Below are positions 39,866 through 48,441 of a stretch of 64,000 nucleotides of DNA, piece after piece. The stretch is from contig CAMVLT010000003.1 of NCBI GenBank assembly GCA_947168395.1, positions 62,001-126,000 of the forward strand, read 5' to 3'. Made by a program: the position numbers and the translations under genes. The notes under the pieces were generated by a model. That model worked only from the letters and a program-made list of their open reading frames with translations, did no database searches and was not told where the DNA came from. Within the stretch, counting starts at the first letter, position 1. Each line of letters begins with the position of its first letter. The stretch is from an uncultured Prevotellaceae bacterium (GTDB taxonomy: Bacteria; Bacteroidota; Bacteroidia; Bacteroidales; Bacteroidaceae).

Positions 39866-41542
39866 ATGAAGACAGACATACAGATAGCAAGAGAGTGTCA
39901 GTTGGAGCACATCAACGACATTGCCTCCCGATTGGGCATTGCCCCAGAAGAGTTAGAACCCTACGGTCGCTACATGGCGAAAGTTCCCATTTCGCTGCTC
40001 GACGAGGAGCATATCAAGAAGAGCCATCTCATCCTGGTAACGGCCATCAGCCCCACGAAGACAGGTATTGGCAAGACCACCGTCAGCATCGGTCTGACGC
40101 TGGGGCTTAATAGAATAGGTAAGAAAGCCGTCGTAGCTCTGCGAGAACCCTCGTTAGGCCCCTGCTTCGGCATCAAGGGTGGTGCTGCGGGCGGCGGCTA
40201 TGCCCAGGTGCTGCCAATGGAGAAGATCAATCTGCACTTCACGGGCGACTTCCATGCCGTAACCTCGGCTCACAACACCATCAGCGCCCTGCTCGACAAC
40301 TACATGTACCAGTATCGCAAAGATGGTTTCTCGCTACGCGAGGTGTACTGGAAGCGCGTGCTCGACGTCAACGACCGCGCTCTGCGCAACGTCGTGACTG
40401 GCATGAGGGGCGACGGCGTGGTACAGGAGACGGGGTTCGACATCACCCCAGCCTCTGAACTGATGGCCATCCTCTGTCTCGCCACGAGTGAGGAAGACTT
40501 GCAACGGCGTATCGAGAACATCTTGTTGGGCATCACGGCTGACGGAAAGCCATTCCGTGTCCGCGACTTGGGCGTGGCAGGTGCCATTACCGTGCTGCTG
40601 CGCGATGCCCTCAACCCCAACCTCGTGCAGACTACGGAGCACACGCCGGCCTTCATCCACGGCGGTCCCTTTGCCAACATTGCCCACGGCTGCAGCAGCG
40701 TACTGGCTACGAAAATGGCAATGAGCTATGGCGACTACGTGGTGACGGAGGCAGGATTCGGTGCCGACTTGGGAGCCGAGAAGTTCTTCGACATCAAATG
40801 CCGCAAGGCGGGACTTCAGCCCCGTTTAGTGGTCATCGTAGCTACCACACAGGGACTGAAGATGCACGGAGGCGTAGATCTCGCCAATATCAAGGACCCC
40901 AACATGCAGGGACTAAAGGAGGGCCTGAAGAACCTGAACCGCCACATCAACAACATGCAAGGCTTTGGCCAGCCCGTTGTGGTGACACTCAATCGTTTCG
41001 ACACCGACTTGGACGAAGAAATCGACGTGGTGCGCCAGAACTGTGAAGCTCTGAACGTAGGCTTTGCCGTCAACGAAGCCTTCCTGAAGGGTGGCGAGGG
41101 TGCCGTAGAGTTGGCTCAGACGGTAGTGGACACCATCGAGCACATACAGCCCCTACCAATCCACTACACATATCCCCAAAACGACAGCATAGAGGACAAG
41201 ATAGAAAAGGTTTGCAAGCGCATCTATGGAGCTGCCGCTGTAGAGTTTACCAAGACAGGAAAAAAGAAATTGGAGTCAATCAAGACCATCTTTGCCAACG
41301 ACGAGAGCATCAGGCGCTACCCCGTCTGCATTGCCAAGACACAATTCTCATTCACAGCCGACTCTACACGCTACGGTTCCCCCGAGGGCTTCACCATCCG
41401 CATTCGTGACATCATCCTCAATTGCGGCAGCGAGATGATTGTGGCCATTGCTGGCGACATGCTTCGTATGCCTGGCCTTCCCAAGAACCCGCAGGCTGAG
41501 CGCATCAGCATCAACAACGGAGAAATCGACGGATTGTCATAA
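39866..41542 (+). CDS. fhs: Formate-tetrahydrofolate ligase
   Basis: A 558-residue enzyme making 10-formyl-THF from formate, THF and ATP. ATG 39866 ([17 protein letters not shown]) gives the expected N-terminus; the in-frame upstream codons overlap the promoter. The P-loop [14 protein letters not shown] (~65-78) is followed by [23 protein letters not shown] and [13 protein letters not shown], both diagnostic. Length matches the ~556-residue family norm. It supplies one-carbon units; the window also encodes PurU, which hydrolyses the same product. Monocistronic. Confidence 0.97.
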   Translation: MKTDIQIARECQLEHINDIASRLGIAPEELEPYGRYMAKVPISLLDEEHIKKSHLILVTAISPTKTGIGKTTVSIGLTLGLNRIGKKAVVALREPSLGPCFGIKGGAAGGGYAQVLPMEKINLHFTGDFHAVTSAHNTISALLDNYMYQYRKDGFSLREVYWKRVLDVNDRALRNVVTGMRGDGVVQETGFDITPASELMAILCLATSEEDLQRRIENILLGITADGKPFRVRDLGVAGAITVLLRDALNPNLVQTTEHTPAFIHGGPFANIAHGCSSVLATKMAMSYGDYVVTEAGFGADLGAEKFFDIKCRKAGLQPRLVVIVATTQGLKMHGGVDLANIKDPNMQGLKEGLKNLNRHINNMQGFGQPVVVTLNRFDTDLDEEIDVVRQNCEALNVGFAVNEAFLKGGEGAVELAQTVVDTIEHIQPLPIHYTYPQNDSIEDKIEKVCKRIYGAAAVEFTKTGKKKLESIKTIFANDESIRRYPVCIAKTQFSFTADSTRYGSPEGFTIRIRDIILNCGSEMIVAIAGDMLRMPGLPKNPQAERISINNGEIDGLS

Positions 41543-41586
41543 AGTAACTAAATTATTCACTCTCTCCCCCATCCGAGTTTACTTAC

Positions 41587-41642
41587 GGTAAACCTGGAGT
41601 TTACCCTACCTAAACCCCAGGTTTACCCTACCTAAACTCCTC
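41587..41642. repeat. 22-bp tandem repeat, locus 2
   Basis: Two direct units of 22 bp (41599-41620 and 41621-41642), each starting GTTTACCCTACCTAAAC, are preceded by the hairpin GGTAAAC-CTGGA-GTTTACC. They are inverted relative to the copies at 26.0 kb. Part of the ~400-base gene-free gap between fhs and the thioesterase gene. Confidence 0.8.
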
Positions 41643-41784
41643 CTCCGCTCCGTCTAATCTGGAAGTGCATAAACATGCATCTTTTGCCTGCTTCTTTGCA
41701 TTCTTAAAGCTCACACTTACAGTAACATTAGAGTATAGCCAAAGTAACACGCTGGCACGGTGTAAGCTTGCCGCATATAAAAAT

Positions 41785-41864
41785 GTGGATGGCGCAGGAC
41801 GCTGCCATCCACCAACTATATTGATAAGGTAGGAATCAGCAATTGCTGATAAAAAAACTTATCA
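41785..41864. terminator. Two hairpins between fhs and the convergent thioesterase gene
   Basis: The first is GTGGATGGC (41785-41793) with GCCATCCAC (41804-41812). The second is the perfect 16-bp palindrome ATCAGCAATTGCTGAT (41835-41850) followed by A7 and flanked by TGATAAG (41822-41828) and CTTATCA (41858-41864), which extend the stem. They are likely terminators, the second acting leftward as well. Confidence 0.6.
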
Positions 41865-41940
41865 TCGGCAAAAATAGTACTTTCTATTCAAAATTGCAAG
41901 TTTTTTTGTTAGAAATTTCTAAATTTAACATTGTGCGCGT

Positions 41941-42354
41941 TTACACAAGCTCGTCGACTGGCAGGGAAGCCTGTTTTCGGTATCCTATGCCCGTCACAAT
42001 GCAACAGAGTTCGCCCTGCTGATTGGTAATCCTAACATCGACGTATGGCAGCTTGTGATGGTTCATGACTTCGGTGGCTATGGCCGTCAATCGGTCGCCA
42101 GCTTTTGCACTCTTGACATAGACAATGTTGTTCTCAATGCCGAACGTCAGCTGTCCGTGTGAATTCATCACGGCAGCTATTGCGATGTCGGCCAACGTGA
42201 AGTATGCTCCGCCTTGACAAACGCCTCCGGCATTCAGGTGCTCTTTAGTTACCTGGAGCGTGGCGCGGGCGTAGCCGTCGCCAATCTCCTCCAACAGACA
42301 GCCGCTGTTGGCTGCGAACCTGTCGTTTTGGGATAGAAATTCTTTCAATGTCAT
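41941..42354 (-). CDS. PaaI-type hotdog thioesterase
   Basis: A 137-residue hotdog-fold acyl-CoA thioesterase. ATG 42354 (MTLKEFLSQNDRFA) is chosen because the upstream in-frame sequence is a repeat. The family signatures are LNAGGVCQGGAYFTLADIA (the HNxxGxxHGG equivalent, with Asn present and Cys-Gln replacing the usual His-Gly) and the strand-rich C-terminus VRITNQQGELCCIVTGIGYRK. Monocistronic. Confidence 0.82.
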   Translation of the reverse strand: MTLKEFLSQNDRFAANSGCLLEEIGDGYARATLQVTKEHLNAGGVCQGGAYFTLADIAIAAVMNSHGQLTFGIENNIVYVKSAKAGDRLTAIATEVMNHHKLPYVDVRITNQQGELCCIVTGIGYRKQASLPVDELV

Positions 42355-42357
42355 ATA

Positions 42358-42388
42358 TTTGATTTGAGATTTGAGGTTTGAGATTTTT
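42358..42388. repeat. TTTGAGA heptamer tract between divergent starts
   Basis: TTTGA, TTTGAGA, TTTGAGG, TTTGAGA, TTT: a 7-bp tandem repeat that directly follows the thioesterase ATG (upstream side) and overlaps the -33 region of the rightward methyltransferase promoter. Confidence 0.7.
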
Positions 42389-42400
42389 TTTGTACCTTTG
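42370..42400 (+). promoter_or_regulatory. Promoter of the SpoU methyltransferase gene, built partly from repeat
   Basis: TTTG at 42370-42373, inside the heptamer repeat, and TACCTTTG at 42393-42400, spacing 19. Confidence 0.65.
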
Positions 42401-42425
42401 CATCCGAAACGAAAAGCATGAAGGT

Positions 42426-43235
42426 ATGGCAATCATTGAAATAACAAGTTTGAAGCAGGAGGGCGTGGAGGTGTTCGGCACCTTGACGGAAGCCCAGCTG
42501 CGCAACCGCGTGGAACCCGAGAAGGGCATCTTCATTGCGGAGAGTCCGAAGGTAATCAACGTGGCACTCGATGCTGGCTACGAACCACTGAGCCTGCTTT
42601 GCGAACGACGCCACATAGAGGGTGACGCGAAAGGTATCATAACCAGATGCGGCGACATTCCCGTTTATACGGGTGAACGAAGTCTGCTTGGACAGCTGAC
42701 GGGTTACACGCTGACGAGGGGTGTGCTTTGTGCCATGCGCCGGCCGGCAAGTCCCAACATGGAGGAAGTCTGCAAGGATGCCCAGCGCATCGTAGTGATT
42801 GACGGGGTGACGGACACAACCAACATCGGTGCAATCTTCCGCTCGGCAGCAGCTTTAGGCATCGACGCGGTGCTGCTGACAAGGAGTTCGTGCGATCCGC
42901 TGAACCGGCGTGCCGTCCGTGTGTCGATGGGGTCGGTATTCCTGGTTCCGTGGACGTGGCTTGACAGCCCTGTGAGCAGCCTCAAAGGGTTGGGATTCCG
43001 AACGGCAGCCATGGCCCTGAGCGACGACTCCATCAGCATAGACGACCCGCAACTGAAAGCGGTTAAGCGGCTGGCCATCGTTATGGGCACGGAAGGAGAC
43101 GGTCTGCCTCTTGAGACGATTGCTGAAACTGACTACGTGGTGCGCATACCCATGTCGCACCACGTAGACTCGTTGAACGTAGCAGCAGCTGCTGCCGTCG
43201 CTTTCTGGGAACTTAGAGCTTCAGGCTCTTCTTGA
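42426..43235 (+). CDS. TrmH/SpoU-family RNA 2'-O-methyltransferase
   Basis: A 269-residue methyltransferase. An N-terminal substrate-binding domain (~1-105) precedes the SPOUT knot: VIDGVTDTTNIGAIFRSAAALGIDAVLL, then VMGTEGDGLP and IPMSHHVDSLNVAAAAAVAFWE, the three SpoU motifs. The target nucleotide (tRNA or 23S rRNA) cannot be told from sequence. It converges on and overlaps the phosphohexomutase gene by 23 bases at its 3' end. Confidence 0.9.
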   Translation: MAIIEITSLKQEGVEVFGTLTEAQLRNRVEPEKGIFIAESPKVINVALDAGYEPLSLLCERRHIEGDAKGIITRCGDIPVYTGERSLLGQLTGYTLTRGVLCAMRRPASPNMEEVCKDAQRIVVIDGVTDTTNIGAIFRSAAALGIDAVLLTRSSCDPLNRRAVRVSMGSVFLVPWTWLDSPVSSLKGLGFRTAAMALSDDSISIDDPQLKAVKRLAIVMGTEGDGLPLETIAETDYVVRIPMSHHVDSLNVAAAAAVAFWELRASGSS

Positions 43236-44958
43236 TAGCCTCGATGCGCTCCAGGGCCTTCTTCGTGCAGGCCTCATAGTCGGCAGCCCCCTGGAACGAT
43301 GCGTCTTTCAACTCGGTGTAGAACTTAATCTTAGGTTCCGTGCCCGAGGGACGCACGCTGACCTTCGTACCGTCCTCGCAGAACCATTGGAGCACGTTCG
43401 ACGTATCGGGCATGTCAATCTTCTCGACGCTGCCATCGGCCTTCTTAGCCTCCAGCGTCTTGTAGTCCTTCCACAGGCAAATCTTGGAATCACCAAGCAC
43501 CTTCGGCGGATTCTCGCGGAAGTCGGTCATCATCTGTTTAATCTCGTCGGCACCCGTCTTGCCCGGACGTACGACGTTGATGGTCATCTCCTTCGAGAAA
43601 CCATACTCCTTATAAATATTCATCAGGAGGTCGTACAGCGTCATGCCATTGTCGCGGGCCCATGCTGCAATCTCGCAGATGAGACAGATACTGGCAGGGG
43701 AGTCCTTGTCGCGTACCTTGTCGAACGGCAGGAATCCGAAACTTTCCTCACCGCCGCCGATGAACTTCTTCACGCCCTCGTTGATGCGTATCTCGTTGGC
43801 TATCCACTTGAAGCCCGTGTAGCAGTCCTTATACTCCACGCCATTCTTCTTGGCAATCTCGGCAATCACCTCAGTTGTCACGATGGTCTTCACCAGGAAC
43901 TCATTGCCCTTTAGCTGGCCAAGTTTCTTCTTGTTGGCGATGATGTACCATGAGAACATCATGCAAGTCTGGTTACCATTCAGTATCTCCCACTCGCCCT
44001 TCGGGTTGCGGCAGACGATGGCCAGACGGTCGGCATCAGGGTCGGAGGCAATCACGAGGTCGGCATTGAGCTTCGTGCCAAGCTTCATGCCTAAAGTCAT
44101 AGCCTCGGCGTTCTCGGGATTCGGGCTGACCACCGTTGGGAAGTTACCGTCGACAACCATCTGCTCGGGCACCACGTGGATGTTCTGGAAACCCCATGAG
44201 CGCAGAGCCATCGGGATGATGACGCGGCCCGTTCCGTGCATAGGCGAGTAGACGATGTTGAGGTCTTTCTGGCGAAGGATGACGTCCTGGTCAACCATTG
44301 CTTCCTTCACAGCTTGGATGTAATCCCAGTCCATCTCGCCGCCGATGATATCAATGAGGTCCTTATTGCCCTCGAACTTCACCTGGTCGATGGTCACCTT
44401 GTTCACCTCGTCGATGATGCCCTTGTCGTGCGGAGCCAGCACCTGTGCACCGTCGTCCCAGTAAGCCTTGTAGCCATTGTACTCGCGGGGATTGTGGGAA
44501 GCGGTAACATTGACACCGGCCTGGCAGCCAAGCTGACGGATGGCAAACGAAATCTCAGGTGTCGGGCGCAAGCTCTCAAACAGATAGACCTTGATGCCAT
44601 TGGCCGAGAAGATGTCGGCAACGGTCTCGGCAAACATACGGCCGTTGTTGCGGCAATCGTGACCTACAACTACACTTGGCTGGATGTCGGGGAATGCCTT
44701 GTTGATGTAGTTGGCAAAACCCTGTGTAGCCATACCGACAATGTACTTGTTCATACGGTTGGTACCGGCTCCCATAATACCGCGCAAACCACCTGTACCA
44801 AACTCGAGGTTCTGATAAAAAGCATCGATGAGGGCTGACTTGTCATCAGCATCGAGCATTGCCTGAACTTCCTTACGTGTCTCCTCGTCAAAGGCTGGAG
44901 AGAGCCATTCCTTTGCTATTGCCTCACACTGGGCAATGAGCTGAGCATTATTTTCCAT
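43213..44958 (-). CDS. Phospho-sugar mutase (phosphoglucomutase/phosphomannomutase family)
   Basis: A 581-residue alpha-D-phosphohexomutase. ATG 44958 (MENNAQLIAQCEAIA) is preferred over 44964. It has the substrate and metal motifs: FGTGGLRGIMGAG, the catalytic serine in TASHNPREYNGYK, the metal loop DPDADRLAI, and the sugar loop GGGEESFGF; the phosphate-binding loop SVRPSGTEPKIKFY is at the C-terminus. Length (~580) fits the bacterial PgcA group that interconverts glucose-1- and glucose-6-phosphate. A role in converting mannose-1-phosphate from the mannan pathway is possible but not shown. Confidence 0.92.
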   Translation of the reverse strand: MENNAQLIAQCEAIAKEWLSPAFDEETRKEVQAMLDADDKSALIDAFYQNLEFGTGGLRGIMGAGTNRMNKYIVGMATQGFANYINKAFPDIQPSVVVGHDCRNNGRMFAETVADIFSANGIKVYLFESLRPTPEISFAIRQLGCQAGVNVTASHNPREYNGYKAYWDDGAQVLAPHDKGIIDEVNKVTIDQVKFEGNKDLIDIIGGEMDWDYIQAVKEAMVDQDVILRQKDLNIVYSPMHGTGRVIIPMALRSWGFQNIHVVPEQMVVDGNFPTVVSPNPENAEAMTLGMKLGTKLNADLVIASDPDADRLAIVCRNPKGEWEILNGNQTCMMFSWYIIANKKKLGQLKGNEFLVKTIVTTEVIAEIAKKNGVEYKDCYTGFKWIANEIRINEGVKKFIGGGEESFGFLPFDKVRDKDSPASICLICEIAAWARDNGMTLYDLLMNIYKEYGFSKEMTINVVRPGKTGADEIKQMMTDFRENPPKVLGDSKICLWKDYKTLEAKKADGSVEKIDMPDTSNVLQWFCEDGTKVSVRPSGTEPKIKFYTELKDASFQGAADYEACTKKALERIEAIKKSLKL

Positions 44959-44999
44959 AATCATTGTAAGTTTTAGATTTATCTAACTGTATTGTTTGA

Positions 45000-45007
45000 C
45001 AAAGATA
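45000..45007 (-). promoter_or_regulatory. -7 element of the phosphohexomutase gene
   Basis: CAAAGATA, i.e. TATCTTTG on the minus strand, 42 bases before the ATG. Confidence 0.5.
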
Positions 45008-45081
45008 CAAATAATTATGGAAAAGAATATAGAGTGGTGAAAGTTTTTTTATTTTTTTAGCAAAAGATGATAAATTATTCG

Positions 45082-45089
45082 TATCTTTG
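45082..45089 (+). promoter_or_regulatory. -7 element of the DUF3298 lipoprotein gene
   Basis: TATCTTTG, 18 bases before the ATG. Confidence 0.55.
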
Positions 45090-45106
45090 CAGCCAAAACG
45101 GATGAT

Positions 45107-45898
45107 ATGAAAAGAATACTGAGAGGTTTGTCACTATGCATGATGCTCGCAGCTTGCGGCTCAGGAAATGGTGACGACAAGAGCATCGGCTTTGAAACGC
45201 TGACCAAGGAAAAGACAGTGAGCATCACCAACGAAAGCGGAGCACCGGCGTGTAGCGTCAGGTTGGAACTGGCCTGCGCGAAGGAGAGTGCGGGCGAACG
45301 GGCAAAAGCCATCAACAACGCTGTGGCCAGCCAACTGCTCAACATGGAGGGGTTGTCGCTGAAGCAGGCTGCTGACTCGTTTGCCAACAGTTATACACGA
45401 GGTTATGTCAAGAACTTCGCCCCACTCTACCGTGAAGACCGCAATGACCCTGAGAAACGGGCTTGGTATGAGTACCATTACAACATCAATAGCGAGACTA
45501 CCGACGGACGTGAGGGGGTGACGATATACACGGCCATTGTAGACTACTACGAAGGCGGCGCACACGGCATCAACCAGAAGATTGTGATGAACTTCGACAA
45601 CAAGACGGGAAAACTGTTGACACTGAGAGACATCTTTGTACCAGGCTTCGAGCAGCGCCTAAACGAGATGCTGCTGAATGCCCTCGTGGAGAAAGCCGAC
45701 GCTAAGGATGAGAGCGACCTGCGTGACAGGGGCTATTTGTACGCGATGGATATGTTTGCTCCCGAGAATTTTGTGTTGGGCAAGAAATCCGTCACCTTCG
45801 TGTACAATCACTACGAGATTGCCTCCTACGACAAAGGCATCATTGAACTGGAACTGTCATACGATGATTTAGAGGAACTCATTGAATTAGATGATTAA
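45107..45898 (+). CDS. DUF3298/RsiV-like lipoprotein
   Basis: A 263-residue lipoprotein (lipobox MLAAC, then GSGNGDDK). Residues ~40-150 match the DUF4163-type half and residues ~150-255 the DUF3298 half: VDYYEGGAHGINQKIVMNFDNKTGKLLTLRDIF and a C-terminal FVYNHYEIASYDKGIIELELSYDDL. This domain pair occurs in RsiV anti-sigma factors and in PdaC-type proteins, where it can bind glycans or lysozyme. No membrane-spanning anti-sigma segment is present, so an anti-sigma role is unlikely. It probably leads the short rightward operon with rsmG and the MBL gene. Confidence 0.82.
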   Translation: MKRILRGLSLCMMLAACGSGNGDDKSIGFETLTKEKTVSITNESGAPACSVRLELACAKESAGERAKAINNAVASQLLNMEGLSLKQAADSFANSYTRGYVKNFAPLYREDRNDPEKRAWYEYHYNINSETTDGREGVTIYTAIVDYYEGGAHGINQKIVMNFDNKTGKLLTLRDIFVPGFEQRLNEMLLNALVEKADAKDESDLRDRGYLYAMDMFAPENFVLGKKSVTFVYNHYEIASYDKGIIELELSYDDLEELIELDD

Positions 45899-45910
45899 GG
45901 ATAGAGGTAT

Positions 45911-46528
45911 ATGATTATAGACAAATATTTCAAGGAACTGACGGAAGAACAGCAGCGCCAATTTGCGATGCTCGACGAGTTGTATCGCGACTGGAATGCC
46001 AAAATCAACGTCATTTCACGCAAGGACATCGATAACCTGTACGAGCACCACGTTCTCCACTCGCTGGCTATCGGCAAGGCATTGAGGTTCCAGCCAGGCA
46101 CACAGATTCTGGATTTAGGCACGGGAGGCGGATTCCCAGGCATTCCATTAGCCATCCTGTTTCCCGAATGTCAGTTCAAGCTGATTGACGGGACGGGCAA
46201 GAAGATACATGTTGCTCAGGAAGTGGCAACGGCTATCGGACTGAAGAACTGTCGTGCAGAACACCTACGGGGCGAAGATGAGAACGGAAAGTACGATTTC
46301 GTGGTAAGTCGTGCGGTGATGCCCCTACCCGATTTGGTAAAGATTGTGCGCAAGAACATCTCTAAAAAACAGCGCAACGCAATGGTCAACGGCTTGATCT
46401 GCCTGAAAGGCGGTGATTTACAGGCTGAGATCCAATCTTTCAAGAACGTTGTGGAGGTAAGTGCCATCAGCAACTGGTTTGAGGAGGAATGGTTTAAGGA
46501 AAAGAACGTAATTTATATGCCATTATGA
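45911..46528 (+). CDS. rsmG: 16S rRNA (guanine527-N7)-methyltransferase
   Basis: A 205-residue SAM-dependent enzyme that modifies G527 of 16S rRNA. Motif I is ILDLGTGGGFPGIPLAI, preceded by the family signature NVISRKDIDNLYEHHVLHSL. Motif IV region FVVSRAVMPLPDLV is intact. Length is typical. The gene lies 12 bases after the DUF3298 gene and overlaps the MBL gene by 4 bases. Confidence 0.95.
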   Translation: MIIDKYFKELTEEQQRQFAMLDELYRDWNAKINVISRKDIDNLYEHHVLHSLAIGKALRFQPGTQILDLGTGGGFPGIPLAILFPECQFKLIDGTGKKIHVAQEVATAIGLKNCRAEHLRGEDENGKYDFVVSRAVMPLPDLVKIVRKNISKKQRNAMVNGLICLKGGDLQAEIQSFKNVVEVSAISNWFEEEWFKEKNVIYMPL

Positions 46529-47166
46529 TTAAAGTAAGTCGCTTCGTATGCAACATGCTACAGGAGAATGCCTACGTCGTAAACGATGAAAGCTGCGAGG
46601 CTGTGGTCATCGACTGCGGCGCACTCTACAACATGGAGCGCAACGCCATCATCAGATACATCAAGGATAATGAATTAAAGCCCGTTCATCTGCTATGTAC
46701 CCACGGGCACTTCGACCACGTCATCGGTAATGATACTATTACGCGTGAATTCGGGCTTAAGCCCGAGGTAGCTGCCGAGGACAAACACCTCATGAACCTG
46801 AAGAAACAGCTGAAGGATATGATGGGAATGGACTACGACAACGAAGTGCCGCCAATAGGACGACTGCTGACTGCCAACGACATCATCGGCTTCGGCACAC
46901 ACAGCATAAAGATTCTGCCCACCCCTGGACACACCCTAGGCTCTGTGACGTTCTACATCGAAACAGAGCATGTGGCTTTCACAGGTGACACGCTGTTCAA
47001 AATGAGCATTGGACGAACCGACTTTGAAGGTGGCAGCTGGACTGATATGACCAACAGCCTCATAAACGTGCTGGCCAAGCTTCCTGCTAACACAAAAGTC
47101 TATCCTGGTCATGGCGAACCTACGACCATCGGCGACGAACTGCGGTACAACCCCTACATGCGGTAG
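46525..47166 (+). CDS. Metallo-beta-lactamase-fold hydrolase (glyoxalase II-like)
   Basis: A 213-residue cytoplasmic hydrolase with the zinc motif THGHFDHVIGN, then the His in LPTPGHTLGS, the bridging Asp in FTGDTLF and the last His in YPGHGEPT. It resembles the YcbL/short glyoxalase II group rather than full hydroxyacylglutathione hydrolases, as the C-terminal helical domain is missing. Overlaps rsmG by 4 bases and converges on the DUF1232 gene with 3 bases between stops. Confidence 0.9.
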   Translation: MIKVSRFVCNMLQENAYVVNDESCEAVVIDCGALYNMERNAIIRYIKDNELKPVHLLCTHGHFDHVIGNDTITREFGLKPEVAAEDKHLMNLKKQLKDMMGMDYDNEVPPIGRLLTANDIIGFGTHSIKILPTPGHTLGSVTFYIETEHVAFTGDTLFKMSIGRTDFEGGSWTDMTNSLINVLAKLPANTKVYPGHGEPTTIGDELRYNPYMR

Positions 47167-47169
47167 TAC

Positions 47170-47553
47170 TTAATCGAAGAGGTTGTCAATCTCGGCAATC
47201 TCATCTTCGTCGAACCACTTGTTCAGCCGTTCACGGGCACGTTCCTTGATGCTGGGGTCAACGTCCGTCCACACTTTCTTCAGTACATAGAGCAGCACGG
47301 CAAGGTCGTCGCCGAGACCAACGATAGGTATGGCATCGGGCACGACATCAAGTGGGCTTATCATATAACCTAAGGCACCGATGATGATGGCCTTGTCCTT
47401 GGTACTGATGCTGTCGCTCTGCAACGTGTAGAACAAGATGAGGGCCGCATACACTAACTTGGCACCAGCTCGTTTGGCTATGCGCGAAATTTTCTCAACA
47501 AACTCGCTCTGCGAGAACTTGTTGGCATAACTCATGAAATCAGGTAATTCCAT
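47170..47553 (-). CDS. YkvA-type DUF1232 membrane protein
   Basis: A 127-residue protein with the DUF1232 hairpin: KLVYAALILFYTL, then IIIGALGYMISPLDVVPDAIPIVGLGDDLAVLLYVLKKV, with the conserved SPLDxxPDxxPxxGxxDD core. The C-terminus is acidic. The function of the family is unknown. It is 36 bases downstream of the DUF1460 gene and may be the last gene of that leftward run. Confidence 0.88.
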   Translation of the reverse strand: MELPDFMSYANKFSQSEFVEKISRIAKRAGAKLVYAALILFYTLQSDSISTKDKAIIIGALGYMISPLDVVPDAIPIVGLGDDLAVLLYVLKKVWTDVDPSIKERARERLNKWFDEDEIAEIDNLFD

Positions 47554-47589
47554 ATTCTTTCTTTTTCGGTTTTACTGTTTAACGGTTGA

Positions 47590-48441
47590 CTATTTCTGTA
47601 TTCGCACGATGCGGATTCCCGTGTGCGACGGATGTTTGGAGAGATACAAGCCTAAAGTCATAGGCTCTTCTACCACCTTCTTGTGCAGTTGTGAGGCGTT
47701 GAGCAGGTGAAGCCCGTCGGCACGCCACACGGCAAATCCGAGGTGAGCAATGTCAAGGCCGTCCTTGTTGCAGGTGATAGCAATGATGTCACCGTCGCGC
47801 ACGGCACTGCGCATGGCCTTGCTATCGGTGACGTCGGCCTTGGGAATATATCGGTACTGCCGCCCCGTGAGCGAATCCTCCTGAGCAGCAATCACGGTGA
47901 TCATTTCCGGATGTGCCTTTAGGGCATTGTACGCCTGAGGATGGCGGCTCATGAAGTGGATATTCAGCGTCTGCAGGGCGGTGAACGGCGGGTTGGGCTG
48001 CTGCACCTCTTTGACCAGTTCCTTCACAGTATTGTCATCAATCCAGTCGCTGAAGTAGTGCAGGCGGCTGGTATAGTCGCTGAGGCGTCCATTGCGGTAG
48101 CGCATCTGGCATAGCACGTTCAGGTAGTCGCGCCAAGTATAAAGGTTGCGATAGACGCAAAGCGTCAATGCAGTGACGTTCTCCACCAACGTTGTACAAT
48201 CCAGCTGGCGGGTGTTGATGACCAGTTGTTCAGGGTCGCACACTTCCAGTGTGTGAGCCACATAAGGCCGCCCCATGAACTTGCGTGCGAAGTGAAGCGG
48301 GAAATTCGTCGTGCGGGGCAGGTTCCGGGCCTCGGCAAGGGCCTCGGCAACAAAGGTGCTGTCAGCCTTTGTGTACTTTTCTGTAGCGGTCGCCGTCAGA
48401 ACACAAATTACACCTATTATTATAATATAAAGTCGCTTCAT
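47590..48441 (-). CDS. DUF1460 amidase-like (NlpC/P60-related) exported protein
   Basis: A 283-residue protein with a signal peptide (MKRLYIIIIGVICVLTATA). The DUF1460 domain has the catalytic Cys in RQLDCTTLVENVTAL and the His in DIAHLGFAVW, followed by LLNAS, a papain-like arrangement. Family members are N-acetylmuramoyl-L-alanine amidase or gamma-glutamyl-type peptidoglycan enzymes. It acts in the periplasm by prediction. The gene overlaps the upstream DUF4421 gene by 4 bases. Confidence 0.87.
   Translation of the reverse strand: MKRLYIIIIGVICVLTATATEKYTKADSTFVAEALAEARNLPRTTNFPLHFARKFMGRPYVAHTLEVCDPEQLVINTRQLDCTTLVENVTALTLCVYRNLYTWRDYLNVLCQMRYRNGRLSDYTSRLHYFSDWIDDNTVKELVKEVQQPNPPFTALQTLNIHFMSRHPQAYNALKAHPEMITVIAAQEDSLTGRQYRYIPKADVTDSKAMRSAVRDGDIIAITCNKDGLDIAHLGFAVWRADGLHLLNASQLHKKVVEEPMTLGLYLSKHPSHTGIRIVRIQK

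Noticed and set aside
41543..41940. Possible small RNA or tRNA gene
   Set aside because: No cloverleaf or TPsiC-like box; the palindromes are better read as terminators.
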